Shown: piece by piece, positions 1 to 6,493 of the stretch
Layout of the letters: every line of letters starts with the position of its first letter
Numbering within the stretch: the stretch's first letter is position 1
Origin: Nitrospira sp.
GTDB lineage: Bacteria; Nitrospirota; Nitrospiria; Nitrospirales; Nitrospiraceae
Direction: 5' to 3'
Length of the DNA stretch: 8,809 bases
Assembly (NCBI GenBank): GCA_015904055.1
Contig: JABMDE010000013.1
Span: 1-8,809, forward strand
Notes under the pieces: model-generated
What the model saw: the letters and a program-made list of their open reading frames with translations, nothing else
Databases searched by the model: none
What the model was told of the DNA's origin: nothing
Program-made: the position numbers and the translations under genes

Positions 1-822
1 CTCCTGTTTCAACAGTTCATTGCAGCTGCACGTACGGAACGCTCTCCGATCGCCCGTCGGCACTTCGTGCAGTGCGTGAGTGGGTTCACGGTTGGAATGA
101 TCTTCTACTTGCTGTTACTCCCAACCATCCTGATCGGCTGGAACGACAACCTCCGCCATTTGAAAACATGGTACACAGACGTAGCCGCTAACGAGCAGCT
201 CGGCGAGACCCATAAGATCCGCTATCACGACTCCCACAACCAGAGCTTCAACAATGCCGTACATCTACTCGGCAACTGGCTTGCCTACACATTCACCGGA
301 AGGTCTGATGATCGAAACACCATCATTTCGACAGCATCACCAACGCAACTTCCGATGGATGCACCAATTGTCAAAACAATCCTTGTAGTTCCGCGCGTAT
401 TACTTGTGCTACTGCTGATAGCTGTAGCCGTCCGGTGGCATTGGGAGACCGTAGGCGCCGGCCGTGTGGCCGTGTTCGGCCTTGCCTGTGTGATGTCGCT
501 TTCTCTTTCTCCAATCACTTGGAGACACCACTTTGTTATGCTTCTTCCTGGGGTGCTCTTCCTGCCCTGGGCACTTTACGGGGCATATCGATCCCTGGCA
601 TGCTGGCTAGCCATCCTGGCCACCACGTTGGTTTTAGGGCAATACCTTACGCGTGGACTCGCGGGTAATATCACCGGGCATCTTGGGCTGCTCGGAATAG
701 GCATTGTGATTTGGTGCATCGTTGCAGGCATATACCTGCTCCGAATGAAACAGGCTCACATACCCAACAGCAATGTTCCCAAGCAATGTCCTGATCCTCC
801 TGCGTACTCGACCACCATGTGA
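1..822 (+). CDS. GT87/DUF2029-like integral membrane glycosyltransferase, C-terminal part
   Basis: The frame is open from the first base to a TGA at 820-822, so the gene enters from the left edge and 273 residues are visible. The GTG at 67 is internal, not a convincing start. The protein has about six hydrophobic segments, beginning near visible residues 26-48 and 120-140, with the rest in the last 130 residues. Between the first two lies a polar, presumably extracytoplasmic stretch containing WNDNLRHLKTWY and HNQSFNN. SPITWRHHFVMLLPG follows the third hydrophobic segment. The pattern of HNQS, then SP-x-(S/T)W-xxH, then a run of membrane spans is what I associate with the DUF2029/GT87 family of polyprenyl-phosphate-sugar-dependent mannosyltransferase-like proteins. 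Such enzymes add sugars to lipids or cell-envelope glycans at the membrane. The actual sugar and acceptor cannot be read from this fragment, and the catalytic N-terminal loops are outside the window. It converges with the trp operon and is probably unrelated to it. Confidence 0.72.
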   Translation, partial: LLFQQFIAAARTERSPIARRHFVQCVSGFTVGMIFYLLLLPTILIGWNDNLRHLKTWYTDVAANEQLGETHKIRYHDSHNQSFNNAVHLLGNWLAYTFTGRSDDRNTIISTASPTQLPMDAPIVKTILVVPRVLLVLLLIAVAVRWHWETVGAGRVAVFGLACVMSLSLSPITWRHHFVMLLPGVLFLPWALYGAYRSLACWLAILATTLVLGQYLTRGLAGNITGHLGLLGIGIVIWCIVAGIYLLRMKQAHIPNSNVPKQCPDPPAYSTTM

Positions 823-1218
823 CGTAACCCCACTGACTCCCATCCCTTCATGGAAGCCTCTTGTGTCACGACACCTTTGAGAGAATCACAGAACAAGCAC
901 GATCAAGTTGGACGTCCCAGGCTTTAACAGACACCTTGGGGGTGATCGTTGAAACTTGGGAGGGTCTATGGTTAGACAGAGAGGAGGATCTACGGCCAGA
1001 GAGCGTGGCGTCTGCTGGGGAGTCGAAGATCGAGGTCTTACTTGGGAATTTAGAATGTCCTCGTTTTCTCTCCTCGGCAGATGGAGGTGCTACATGCCTA
1101 AATCCCAAGACCGCTGCTGACACCTCTTCAGCCCGGCAGACAAGGGAGCCGCTCGAACTCGTCACAGAGAATCGCCGAAAGGCCGGACGACCGAAAAGGG
1201 GTGACGCCGACCGACAAA

Positions 1219-1404
1219 TTACCGACTTCTGTCGAGTAACAACGCCGTAATGGCCTGTTCGATGCAGCAAGATTGGATCAGCAGGAATGCGCCGAGAACG
1301 AGTGCCATGATGCTGGGCCAGATCATCGAGAGCGCACCGAGTACGAAGACGAACGTGACTGCCGAAACTGTCTGTTGGAGAAACGTGCTCCGGACTCTTA
1401 TCAT
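1219..1404 (-). CDS. Putative small membrane protein, 61 residues
   Basis: This frame starts with ATG at 1404 and ends at 1219. A longer start at 1476 exists, but the 1404 ATG is preceded by GGGAGG at 1410-1415 with 5-base spacing, which decides the choice. The protein begins MIRVRSTFLQQ, which is basic, and then has two closely spaced hydrophobic segments: about residues 13-28 (AVTFVFVLGALSMIW) and 30-44 (SIMALVLGAFLLIQS). These are followed by CCIEQAITALL and a charged tail. A basic start, a hydrophobic hairpin and a motif like LLIQS-x-C recall the small YgaP-like/DUF2892 inner-membrane proteins. The match is weak and the usual glycine and proline landmarks are mostly missing. It stands alone, transcribed in the same direction as trpA but about 500 bases beyond it, so it is unlikely to share trp function. 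It could be a decayed gene or a chance ORF. Confidence 0.38.
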   Translation of the reverse strand: MIRVRSTFLQQTVSAVTFVFVLGALSMIWPSIMALVLGAFLLIQSCCIEQAITALLLDRSR

Positions 1405-1409
1405 AACGG

Positions 1410-1415
1410 CCTCCC
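1410..1415 (-). promoter_or_regulatory. Ribosome binding site of the small membrane ORF
   Basis: On the minus strand GGGAGG stands 5 bases before the ATG at 1402-1404. It is a good Shine-Dalgarno match and the main reason to prefer this start over the upstream ATG at 1476. Confidence 0.4.
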
Positions 1416-1836
1416 GTAGTCGCCCGTTCCTACGACCACTCAATATCATAGATTGAATGGGCCACAGATATTTCATAACGAGCAGTAATAAACAGCTAGG
1501 GATAGTCCTAGTAGGAATGCGTTAAGTTACCAGTGCGCCTCGATGAGACGGTGCGACGGTACCGGCCTACTCACGCCAGTTCTTTTATCAATCAACTATG
1601 AAAGCCATGGCTGGCTGATTCACCCATTCAGAGAGAGTACTGGTCGAATGCAAGGATGCTGAGGATTCTCATGGAACTACAGGCAGGGTTGCCTGCTCTC
1701 TTCTTCGACAAGCTCCCTCCCTCCGGACTCCTGCCACACGCACACTTCAGAACTCGGCTCGTCCAGAGAAAAATGTGTCAGGGTGCATTCAAGGCAGATT
1801 GCCGGGCAGATCTTGTATTGTGCATCTGCCTGTTTC

Positions 1837-1882
1837 AAAAACAAATCCCTCACACGAGCAGTCAGAAAGTTGGCTGTGACTG
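1837..1882 (-). terminator. Possible weak terminator after trpA
   Basis: On the minus strand, starting 24 bases beyond the trpA stop codon, CAGTCA (1877-1882) can pair with TGACTG (1859-1864) across a 12-base loop. About 13 bases later comes a T-rich run (complement of the A run at 1837-1845). The stem is only 6 bp and the T run is not adjacent, so this is a poor intrinsic terminator. Its position at the end of the operon is the main argument for it. Confidence 0.22.
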
Positions 1883-1906
1883 GCCCGGCGAGCTTCTGTT
1901 CGCAAA

Positions 1907-2680
1907 CTAGGCTGGCGTCATAGCAGCTTTCAATGATCGGACGAACTCGGCAACGTGCTCAACCATCGCTGGATCGTTCTGGTGGGAGGCGATGCGTTTC
2001 ACAATGGCACTGCCGACGATGACGCCATCGGCCATTTGGGAGACCTGCGATGCATCTTCCGGCGTCGCCACACCGAAGCCGACGGCGACTGGTGAGGCTG
2101 AGACCTTCTTGAGCTTCTTCACATTCTGCTGGATGTCCGTCACATTGCTGAGCTTCGCCCCGGTAATGCCGGTCAACGAGACGTAATAGACAAACCCGTG
2201 TGATTCTTCCGCTACCAGCTTTCGCCGACTGGGTGTACTGGTCGGTGCCAGTAGAAAAATAAGTGGCAAGCCTGCGGCATCGGCAGGGCCCTTGAGCGGG
2301 CCTGCTTCATCCGGCGGCATATCCGGCACGATGAGTCCATCCACTCCGGCAGCTGTTGCAGCCTTGCAAAACTGTTCACAGCCCATGGCATGGATGCTGT
2401 TGTAGTACAGCATCAACACGATGGGAATGTTCGTCTGCTTCCTGAGCGAGGTGCCGCTCTTCAGCCCCCGCTCGGCGGCTTGCTGAATGACCGGCCCGTC
2501 GGCGATCGGATCGGAGAAAGGCACGCCTAATTCAATGATATCGGCACCGGCCTGTTCTAAGGCCACGACCAGCTGTTCTGTCTCAGCCAATCCTGGATCC
2601 CCCGCCATGAGATAGGCTATGAGGGCTTTCTCTTTCTTGTCGCGTAATCGTTGAAACGTGGTTTCCAGCCGTCCGCTCAT
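1907..2680 (-). CDS. trpA: Tryptophan synthase alpha subunit, with an internal gap
   Basis: TrpA cleaves indole-3-glycerol phosphate to indole and glyceraldehyde-3-phosphate. Indole is passed through a tunnel to TrpB in the alpha2-beta2 complex in the cytoplasm. The 257-residue protein shows the catalytic Glu50 in [11 protein letters not shown] and Asp61 in IADGP, then [26 protein letters not shown] and [10 protein letters not shown], which is the complete family signature in order. The start ATG overlaps the trpB stop in an ATGA (2677-2680), indicating translational coupling; GAGGGG lies 7 bases upstream. It is the last gene of the operon. Oddity: SGTSLRK (from residue 75) runs straight into QTNIPIVLM. 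In E. coli and Aquifex TrpA, about 17 residues separate the equivalent of SGTS from IPI; here there are 6. About 11 residues are therefore missing, corresponding to most of barrel helix alpha-2. The frame is kept, so the protein may be made, but activity is uncertain. Confidence 0.95.
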   Translation of the reverse strand: MSGRLETTFQRLRDKKEKALIAYLMAGDPGLAETEQLVVALEQAGADIIELGVPFSDPIADGPVIQQAAERGLKSGTSLRKQTNIPIVLMLYYNSIHAMGCEQFCKAATAAGVDGLIVPDMPPDEAGPLKGPADAAGLPLIFLLAPTSTPSRRKLVAEESHGFVYYVSLTGITGAKLSNVTDIQQNVKKLKKVSASPVAVGFGVATPEDASQVSQMADGVIVGSAIVKRIASHQNDPAMVEHVAEFVRSLKAAMTPA

Positions 2681-3870
2681 AACTCCACCCCTCGCATCCT
2701 GGCCACTTGCTGAACGTCTTTATCCCCACGGCCGGAGAGGTTGGCAATGATCACCTGTGATTTTTTCAGCTTTGGAGCCAGCTTGATGACGTGTGCAATA
2801 GCATGGGCGCTTTCGAGTGCCGGCATGATGCCTTCCTCACGTGCCAGGAGATCAAAGGCAGTCATCGCTTCATCGTCCGTTGCATAGCTGTATTCGATCC
2901 GGCCTTGATCATGATAGAGACTGTGTTCTGGTCCGACAGCCGCATAGTCCAACCCGGCTGAGACGGAATGGGTCAAATTGATCTGCCCGTTCTCGTCCTG
3001 CAGCAGATAGGTCATAGTCCCTTGTAAGACGCCAGGCTTCCCGCCGGAAAACCTGGCCGCATGTTTGCCGCTCACAATCCCGCTCCCTCCGGCTTCCACC
3101 CCGACCATCTTCACCTTGCGATCACCCAGAAACGCATGGAACAGACCGATCGAATTGCTCCCGCCCCCGACACAAGCCACGAGATAATCCGGCAGCTTCC
3201 CCTCCGCAGCCAGAATTTGTTTCCTCGCCTCTTTGCCAATGACCGCCTGAAAATCACGGATCATCATGGGATAGGGATGCGCCCCTAACACTGACCCGAG
3301 AATGTAATGGGTGGTGCGCACGTTCGTCGTCCAATCGCGCATGGCTTCACTGATGGCATCTTTCAATGTCCGGCTGCCGGCATCGACACCCGTCACCTTC
3401 GATCCAAGTAACCGCATGCGGAAGACATTCAACGCCTGACGCTGCATATCCTCCGTGCCCATGTAGACTTCGCATTCAAGGCCAAACATCGCGGCTGCCG
3501 TCGCAGTAGCGACACCATGCTGGCCGGCGCCGGTTTCGGCAATGATTCGGCGCTTTTTCATGCGCATGGCCAGCAGCACTTGCCCGATAGCATTATTGAT
3601 CTTATGGGCACCGGTATGGCACAGGTCTTCCCGTTTCAGATAAATCTTGGCGCCGCCTAATTTCTTGGTCAACCGATCGGCACGGTAAAGACTGGTCGGA
3701 CGCCCGACATACTCTTTCAGATAGTAGGCCAGGTCGGCCTTGAAGCGGCTGTCTTTCTTGGCTTTGGCATATTCCTCTTCCAGCTCCAGCAACGCGGGCA
3801 TAAGAGTTTCCGGCACATACCGGCCACCATAGGGTCCGAACCGGCCATGGGTATCGGGTAACATCGGCAT
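2677..3870 (-). CDS. trpB: Tryptophan synthase beta subunit
   Basis: TrpB is the PLP enzyme that condenses indole with L-serine to give L-tryptophan, as the beta2 core of tryptophan synthase in the cytoplasm. The length of 397 residues is normal. Key sites are visible: [14 protein letters not shown] at the N-terminus, the PLP-binding Lys90 in [12 protein letters not shown], the catalytic Glu112 in [11 protein letters not shown], the PLP phosphate loop GGGSNSIG near residues 236-243, and the C-terminal LSGRGDKDV motif with the serine near the cofactor ring. The sequence resembles the TrpB1 type that works with TrpA, not the stand-alone TrpB2. The ATG at 3870 has AGGAGG at 3881-3886, 10 bases upstream; an in-frame ATG two codons later would be 16 bases away. 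A 54-base gap separates it from trpF upstream, and its stop overlaps the trpA start. Confidence 0.98.
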   Translation of the reverse strand: MPMLPDTHGRFGPYGGRYVPETLMPALLELEEEYAKAKKDSRFKADLAYYLKEYVGRPTSLYRADRLTKKLGGAKIYLKREDLCHTGAHKINNAIGQVLLAMRMKKRRIIAETGAGQHGVATATAAAMFGLECEVYMGTEDMQRQALNVFRMRLLGSKVTGVDAGSRTLKDAISEAMRDWTTNVRTTHYILGSVLGAHPYPMMIRDFQAVIGKEARKQILAAEGKLPDYLVACVGGGSNSIGLFHAFLGDRKVKMVGVEAGGSGIVSGKHAARFSGGKPGVLQGTMTYLLQDENGQINLTHSVSAGLDYAAVGPEHSLYHDQGRIEYSYATDDEAMTAFDLLAREEGIMPALESAHAIAHVIKLAPKLKKSQVIIANLSGRGDKDVQQVARMRGVEL

Positions 3871-3880
3871 GTGTTCACAT

Positions 3881-3886
3881 CCTCCT
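3881..3886 (-). promoter_or_regulatory. Strong ribosome binding site of trpB
   Basis: AGGAGG on the minus strand stands 10 bases before the trpB ATG. It is the best Shine-Dalgarno sequence in the operon segment seen here. It supports the first of the two closely spaced ATGs and gives trpB-trpA its own strong translation entry. Confidence 0.75.
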
Positions 3887-3924
3887 GCTGCAACGTTTTG
3901 AATTGGGAAGTATAGTAGTGGAGA

Positions 3925-4551
3925 TCAGAGCGGCACAAGCCTCGCCGCTTGAATAAATGCCTTCACTTTGTCCGGATCTTTTTTGCCTGGACTCTGCTCT
4001 ACGCCACTACTCACATCGACCCCATAGGGTCGCACCTGCCTGATCGCCTCGGCCACGTTCGACGGCGTCAGGCCTCCCGCCAACAGAATCGGCGCCGCCC
4101 GTGCCACTTCCGCCGCCAATGTCCAATCGACAGTCTGCCCGGTGCCGCCGTATGCGTGCTCTCCAAATGCATCGATGACGAACCCGCGCATGTTGGCCCG
4201 CCCATGAAATTCGGCCAGGGTGAGAAACGCTGTGCGGTCTTTCAAGCGAATTGCTTTGAGCGCCGGACGGCCAAAATGCTCGCAATAGGAGGCGGATTCA
4301 TCCCCGTGCAGTTGGGCCAATGCGAATCCGCATTCATCCATGAGCGCTCTCACCCGCTGTGGGTCCTCGTTAACGAACACACCAATCGGCAGAACAAACG
4401 GTGGAAGGCCTGCAATGATGGCACTCACCACAGCCGGCTTCACACAGCGCGGGCTCTTGGCATACATCACAAAGCCAAGCGCATCCGCTCCGGCTGCGAC
4501 TGCAACCTGGGCGTCTTCAACATTGGTAATGCCGCAAATTTTGACCTTCAC
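3925..4551 (-). CDS. trpF: Phosphoribosylanthranilate isomerase
   Basis: TrpF converts N-(5'-phosphoribosyl)anthranilate to the 1-deoxyribulose form by an Amadori rearrangement, the step between TrpD and TrpC. The 208-residue protein is a typical single-domain beta/alpha barrel. The general base Cys7 is in VKICGITN, the catalytic Asp is in FVIDAFGEHAYGGTGQTVDW, and the phosphate-binding ends ILLAGGLTPSNV and GVDVSSGVEQSPGKKD are present. The start is a GTG at 4549-4551 with AGGA at 4557-4560, 5 bases upstream, and a second purine-rich GAGGAGA at 4565-4571. No in-frame ATG sits nearby. It is a separate gene here, not fused to trpC as in enteric bacteria. It follows trpC after a 157-base gap that carries heptad repeats. 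Confidence 0.97.
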   Translation of the reverse strand: MKVKICGITNVEDAQVAVAAGADALGFVMYAKSPRCVKPAVVSAIIAGLPPFVLPIGVFVNEDPQRVRALMDECGFALAQLHGDESASYCEHFGRPALKAIRLKDRTAFLTLAEFHGRANMRGFVIDAFGEHAYGGTGQTVDWTLAAEVARAAPILLAGGLTPSNVAEAIRQVRPYGVDVSSGVEQSPGKKDPDKVKAFIQAARLVPL

Positions 4552-4618
4552 GGAATTCCTGAGTCTCCTCTTACTCTGCCGTATTCATACATTCGTTGCT
4601 GCCATCACTATCTTCCCC

Positions 4619-4713
4619 GTGAAGCGTATCTCGTGAAGCGTGAAGCGCAAGACAGAAAGAGAGTGCCTTTCATCTTTGTTTGCGAGATACGAAATACGAG
4701 ATACCCTTCACGC
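4619..4713. repeat. Heptad-repeat arrays in inverted arrangement, trpC-trpF gap
   Basis: Positions 4619-4646 read as four 7-mers: GTGAAGC, GTATCTC, GTGAAGC, GTGAAGC. Positions 4683-4710 read CGAGATA, CGAAATA, CGAGATA, CCCTTCA, which are near-complements of the same units. The segment 4619-4634 pairs with 4696-4711 at 15 of 16 positions, leaving a 61-base loop, so the transcript could form a long imperfect hairpin between trpC and trpF. The trpC stop codon (4708-4710) lies inside the second array. The same unit types recur between trpE and trpG, so this is a dispersed repeat family and not random sequence. Function is unknown. A role in mRNA stability or partial termination, as described for REP elements, is only inference. 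Confidence 0.75.
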
Positions 4714-5517
4714 CGATGTTCCCCGCAACTCTTCTACCTTCTTGCCGATATCATCCGACTTAATCAGCGACTCTCCCACCAGCATGGCGTGGATCCCCGC
4801 CTCGGCGAGCTTCAGCACATCTGCCCGCGAACGGATGCCGCTTTCACTGACGATCACTTTATCGTCCGGAATTCTCTTGGCCAGCCGAAAGGTCACGTTG
4901 AGATCAGTTGTGAAGGTCTTGAGATCGCGATTATTGATCCCGATCAATCTGGCAGTGGGAATCCACTCCAGCACCGTATCGAGTTCCCGCTCATGATGCG
5001 TTTCAAATAGGCTATCCATGCCAAGTTCCGTCGCCAGGGCGTAGAAGTCGATCAGTTGCCGACGCTCCAGCGCCGCGACGATCAGCAACACGGCATCCGC
5101 GCCATGGGCCCGCGCCTCGTAAAACTGGATCTCCCCGACCATAAATTCCTTGTCGAGCGCGGGAATCGGCAAAGCTTTCTTGATATCCGCCAGGTATTGC
5201 AGATCGCCCTTGAAGAAATCCTTGTCCGTCAAAACCGACAGCGCCGATGCTCCATGCTCATAATAGGTACGCGCGATAGCCAGGTAGTCGAACTTCTCGG
5301 CAAACTCTTCCCGTAAGAGCCCCAAACTCGGTGAAGCCTTTTTGACTTCTGCAATCAGGGCCGGGCTCTGGGCAGTTCTGGTCGCATCGAGCGCCACGGC
5401 AAAACCCAACGGCGGCGCCGCATCGCGAATGATCGCTTTGAGATCAGCCAGATAGGCCCGGCTCTGCTTGTGCCGCAGCTCTGCTTTCTTATGTTCGAGA
5501 ATTCGATCGAGAATCAT
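4708..5517 (-). CDS. trpC: Indole-3-glycerol-phosphate synthase, intact copy
   Basis: TrpC closes the indole ring, turning carboxyphenylamino-deoxyribulose phosphate into indole-3-glycerol phosphate with loss of CO2 and water. The 269 residues are the usual length. Visible sites in order: start MILDRILEHKKAEL; Glu57 and Lys59 in LIAEVKKASPSLG; LTDKDFFKG (about 96-104); catalytic Lys123 in LDKEFMVGE; Glu172 in LFETHHEREL; Asn195-196 in LIGINNRDL; and SESGI plus AMLVGES for phosphate binding. The ATG lies 6 bases after the stop of the truncated trpD copy, with no good Shine-Dalgarno sequence, so translation probably depends on ribosomes finishing that remnant. Bases 5134-5517 belong to the 1-kb duplication and are repeated as a broken copy at 6110-6493. 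This copy is the only one able to encode a full enzyme. Its stop codon abuts a heptad repeat. Confidence 0.97.
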   Translation of the reverse strand: MILDRILEHKKAELRHKQSRAYLADLKAIIRDAAPPLGFAVALDATRTAQSPALIAEVKKASPSLGLLREEFAEKFDYLAIARTYYEHGASALSVLTDKDFFKGDLQYLADIKKALPIPALDKEFMVGEIQFYEARAHGADAVLLIVAALERRQLIDFYALATELGMDSLFETHHERELDTVLEWIPTARLIGINNRDLKTFTTDLNVTFRLAKRIPDDKVIVSESGIRSRADVLKLAEAGIHAMLVGESLIKSDDIGKKVEELRGTSA

Positions 5518-6108
5518 GCAGCACTATGCTTTGTTCGTATAGGCAATGAGCTGATCCAGCTTCTCCGCCGCAGCCCCGGAAACCCCATCCTTCAATGTCT
5601 TGGTTTTCTGCCCGACTACCAGGGCCGCGGCAGCATTCAGACACACGATGTCCCGCTTGGGACCTTTCTTACCACGCAAAATGTCTTGCGTGATGCGCGC
5701 GTTGTCCTTCGGCGCCCCCCCGGTCAGTTCTTTTCTCGGAACGCGCCGCAGATCGAACTCTTCCGGAGCAATGAAATAGCTCGAGACCACACCGCCCTTG
5801 CCCTCTGAAATTTTTGTTCGATCCGACAATGTGATTTCATCTAACCCGTCCATGCCGTGAATGACGAGGCCGTGTTGGATTCCCAGTTCCAACAGCACTC
5901 GCCCCAGGATCTCGGTCAGCTTCGCATCGTAGACCCCCAATACTTGATGGGTAGCTCCGGCCGGATTCGCCAACGGTCCCAATACGTTCAAAAGCGTTCT
6001 GATCCCCATGTCCTGTCTCGGCCCTGCGCAATGCTTCATCGCCTCATGGTAAAGCGGCGCGAACAGAAAGCCGATGCCTACCTCATCGATACAGTCCGCC
6101 ACACGGCC
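5134..6108. repeat. Left copy of imperfect tandem duplication (trpC 5' half plus trpD 3' part)
   Basis: This 975-bp segment aligns with 6110-7108 (999 bp); the length difference is one 24-bp deletion between 5581 and 5582. Hand counting gives roughly 80 substitutions, about 92% identity, concentrated at silent codon positions. Only about four fall between 5435 and 5600, around the trpD/trpC boundary. The left end lies inside trpC. The right end joins trpD to trpC sequence at the unmatched base 6109. Confidence 0.92.
5524..6108 (-). pseudogene. 5'-truncated trpD copy (anthranilate phosphoribosyltransferase C-terminal part)
   Basis: The segment corresponds to residues 136-337 of the intact TrpD encoded at 6500-7513. 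The missing N-terminal part includes the helical N-domain, the PRPP-binding GTGGDG and the KHGNRS motif, so it cannot encode a working anthranilate phosphoribosyltransferase. The longest possible product starts at a GTG at 6102 (the codon of Val138) and has 192 residues with no internal stop. It keeps GPRQDMGIRTL, LGPLANPA and the metal-binding DE in GLDEIT. Against intact TrpD it has six substitutions (S215G, V235I, A264T, T267A, C273R, A304T) and an 8-residue in-frame deletion at about 312-319. At its 5' end it is joined to the truncated trpC copy, and its possible start lies 20 bases inside that ORF. Its stop is 6 bases before intact trpC, so it may still deliver ribosomes to trpC. Confidence 0.9.
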
Positions 6109-6493
6109 GCCCGACCATGAACTCCTTGTCGAGCGCGGGAATCGGCAAGGCTTTCTTGATGTCCGCCAGATATTGAAGATCGCCCTTGAAGAAATCCTTG
6201 TCCGTCAACACCGACAGGGCCGATGCTCCATGCTCATAATAGGTACGCGCGATGGCCAGGTGGTCGAACTTCTCGGCAAACTCTTCCCGCAAGAGGCCCA
6301 AGCTCGGCGACGCTTTTTTCACTTCTGCAATCAGGGCCGGACTCGCGTCAGTTCTCGTTGAATCGAGCGCCACGGCAAATCCCAGCGGCGGCGGCGCATC
6401 GCGAATGATCGCTTTGAGGTCGGCCAGATAGGCCCGGCTCTGCTTGTGCCGCAGCTCCGCTTTCTTATGTTCGAGAATTCGATCAAGAATCAT
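6083..6493 (-). pseudogene. 3'-truncated trpC copy (indole-glycerol-phosphate synthase N-terminal part)
   Basis: Residues 1-128 match intact TrpC with five substitutions (A34P, A45S, A49D, Q50A, Y78H). The frame then runs into trpD-derived sequence, adding RPCGGLYR before a TGA at 6083-6085, 136 residues in total. It keeps Glu57, Lys59 and Lys123. It lacks the later half of the barrel, with the FETHHE, GINNRDL and SESGI sites, so it should be inactive. The ATG stands 6 bases after the stop of the intact trpD, the same spacing as between the trpD remnant and intact trpC, so the start signals are intact and the fragment is probably translated. It contains no frameshift or nonsense mutation before the breakpoint at 6109. 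That fits either recent truncation or an artificial join. Confidence 0.9.

Larger units (their letters stand above)
823..1906. other. Convergent intergenic region, mostly without recognisable genes
   Basis: About 1.1 kb lies between the 3' end of the membrane glycosyltransferase-like gene and the 3' end of trpA. Open frames exist on both strands at about 861-1270 and on the plus strand at 1656-1910. Their translations are rich in Ser, Arg and Pro, show no motif I know, and overlap each other antisense, so I do not call them. The one supported candidate is the small membrane ORF at 1219-1404. A possible weak terminator for the trp transcript lies at 1837-1882. From 1405 to 1836 I see only short palindromes (for example CTAGG/CCTAG near 1497-1512 and AGCCATGGCT at 1603-1612) and no tRNA or other RNA gene. 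The stretch could contain a decayed gene, but I cannot identify one. Confidence 0.6.

Noticed and set aside
861..1270. Two overlapping antisense open frames of about 130 residues each
   Set aside because: Low-complexity Ser/Arg/Pro-rich translations with no motifs, no good ribosome binding sites, and mutual antisense overlap. Probably chance frames in non-coding DNA.
1805..1830. Perfect 7-bp inverted repeat GGCAGAT/ATCTGCC as a terminator
   Set aside because: No T run follows on either strand at the right distance, the loop is 12 bases, and it lies about 75 bases past trpA. It may be a chance palindrome.
1656..1910. 84-residue plus-strand frame running up to the trpA stop
   Set aside because: No recognisable domain, unnatural composition, no convincing Shine-Dalgarno sequence. 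It could be a remnant but cannot be supported.
4619..4713. Heptad arrays as a CRISPR
   Set aside because: Units of 7 bases without spacers do not fit CRISPR repeats of 23-47 bases with unique spacers, and no cas gene is present.
3949..5010. 353-residue plus-strand open frame antisense to trpF and trpC
   Set aside because: It lies opposite two clearly conserved genes and crosses the repeat-bearing gap. Its translation (rich in Arg, His and Cys) looks like a codon-bias shadow.
6083..6493. Truncated trpC as a new functional half-barrel protein
   Set aside because: The eight added residues come from an out-of-frame junction, and half the active site is missing. Nothing in the sequence shows selection for a new role.
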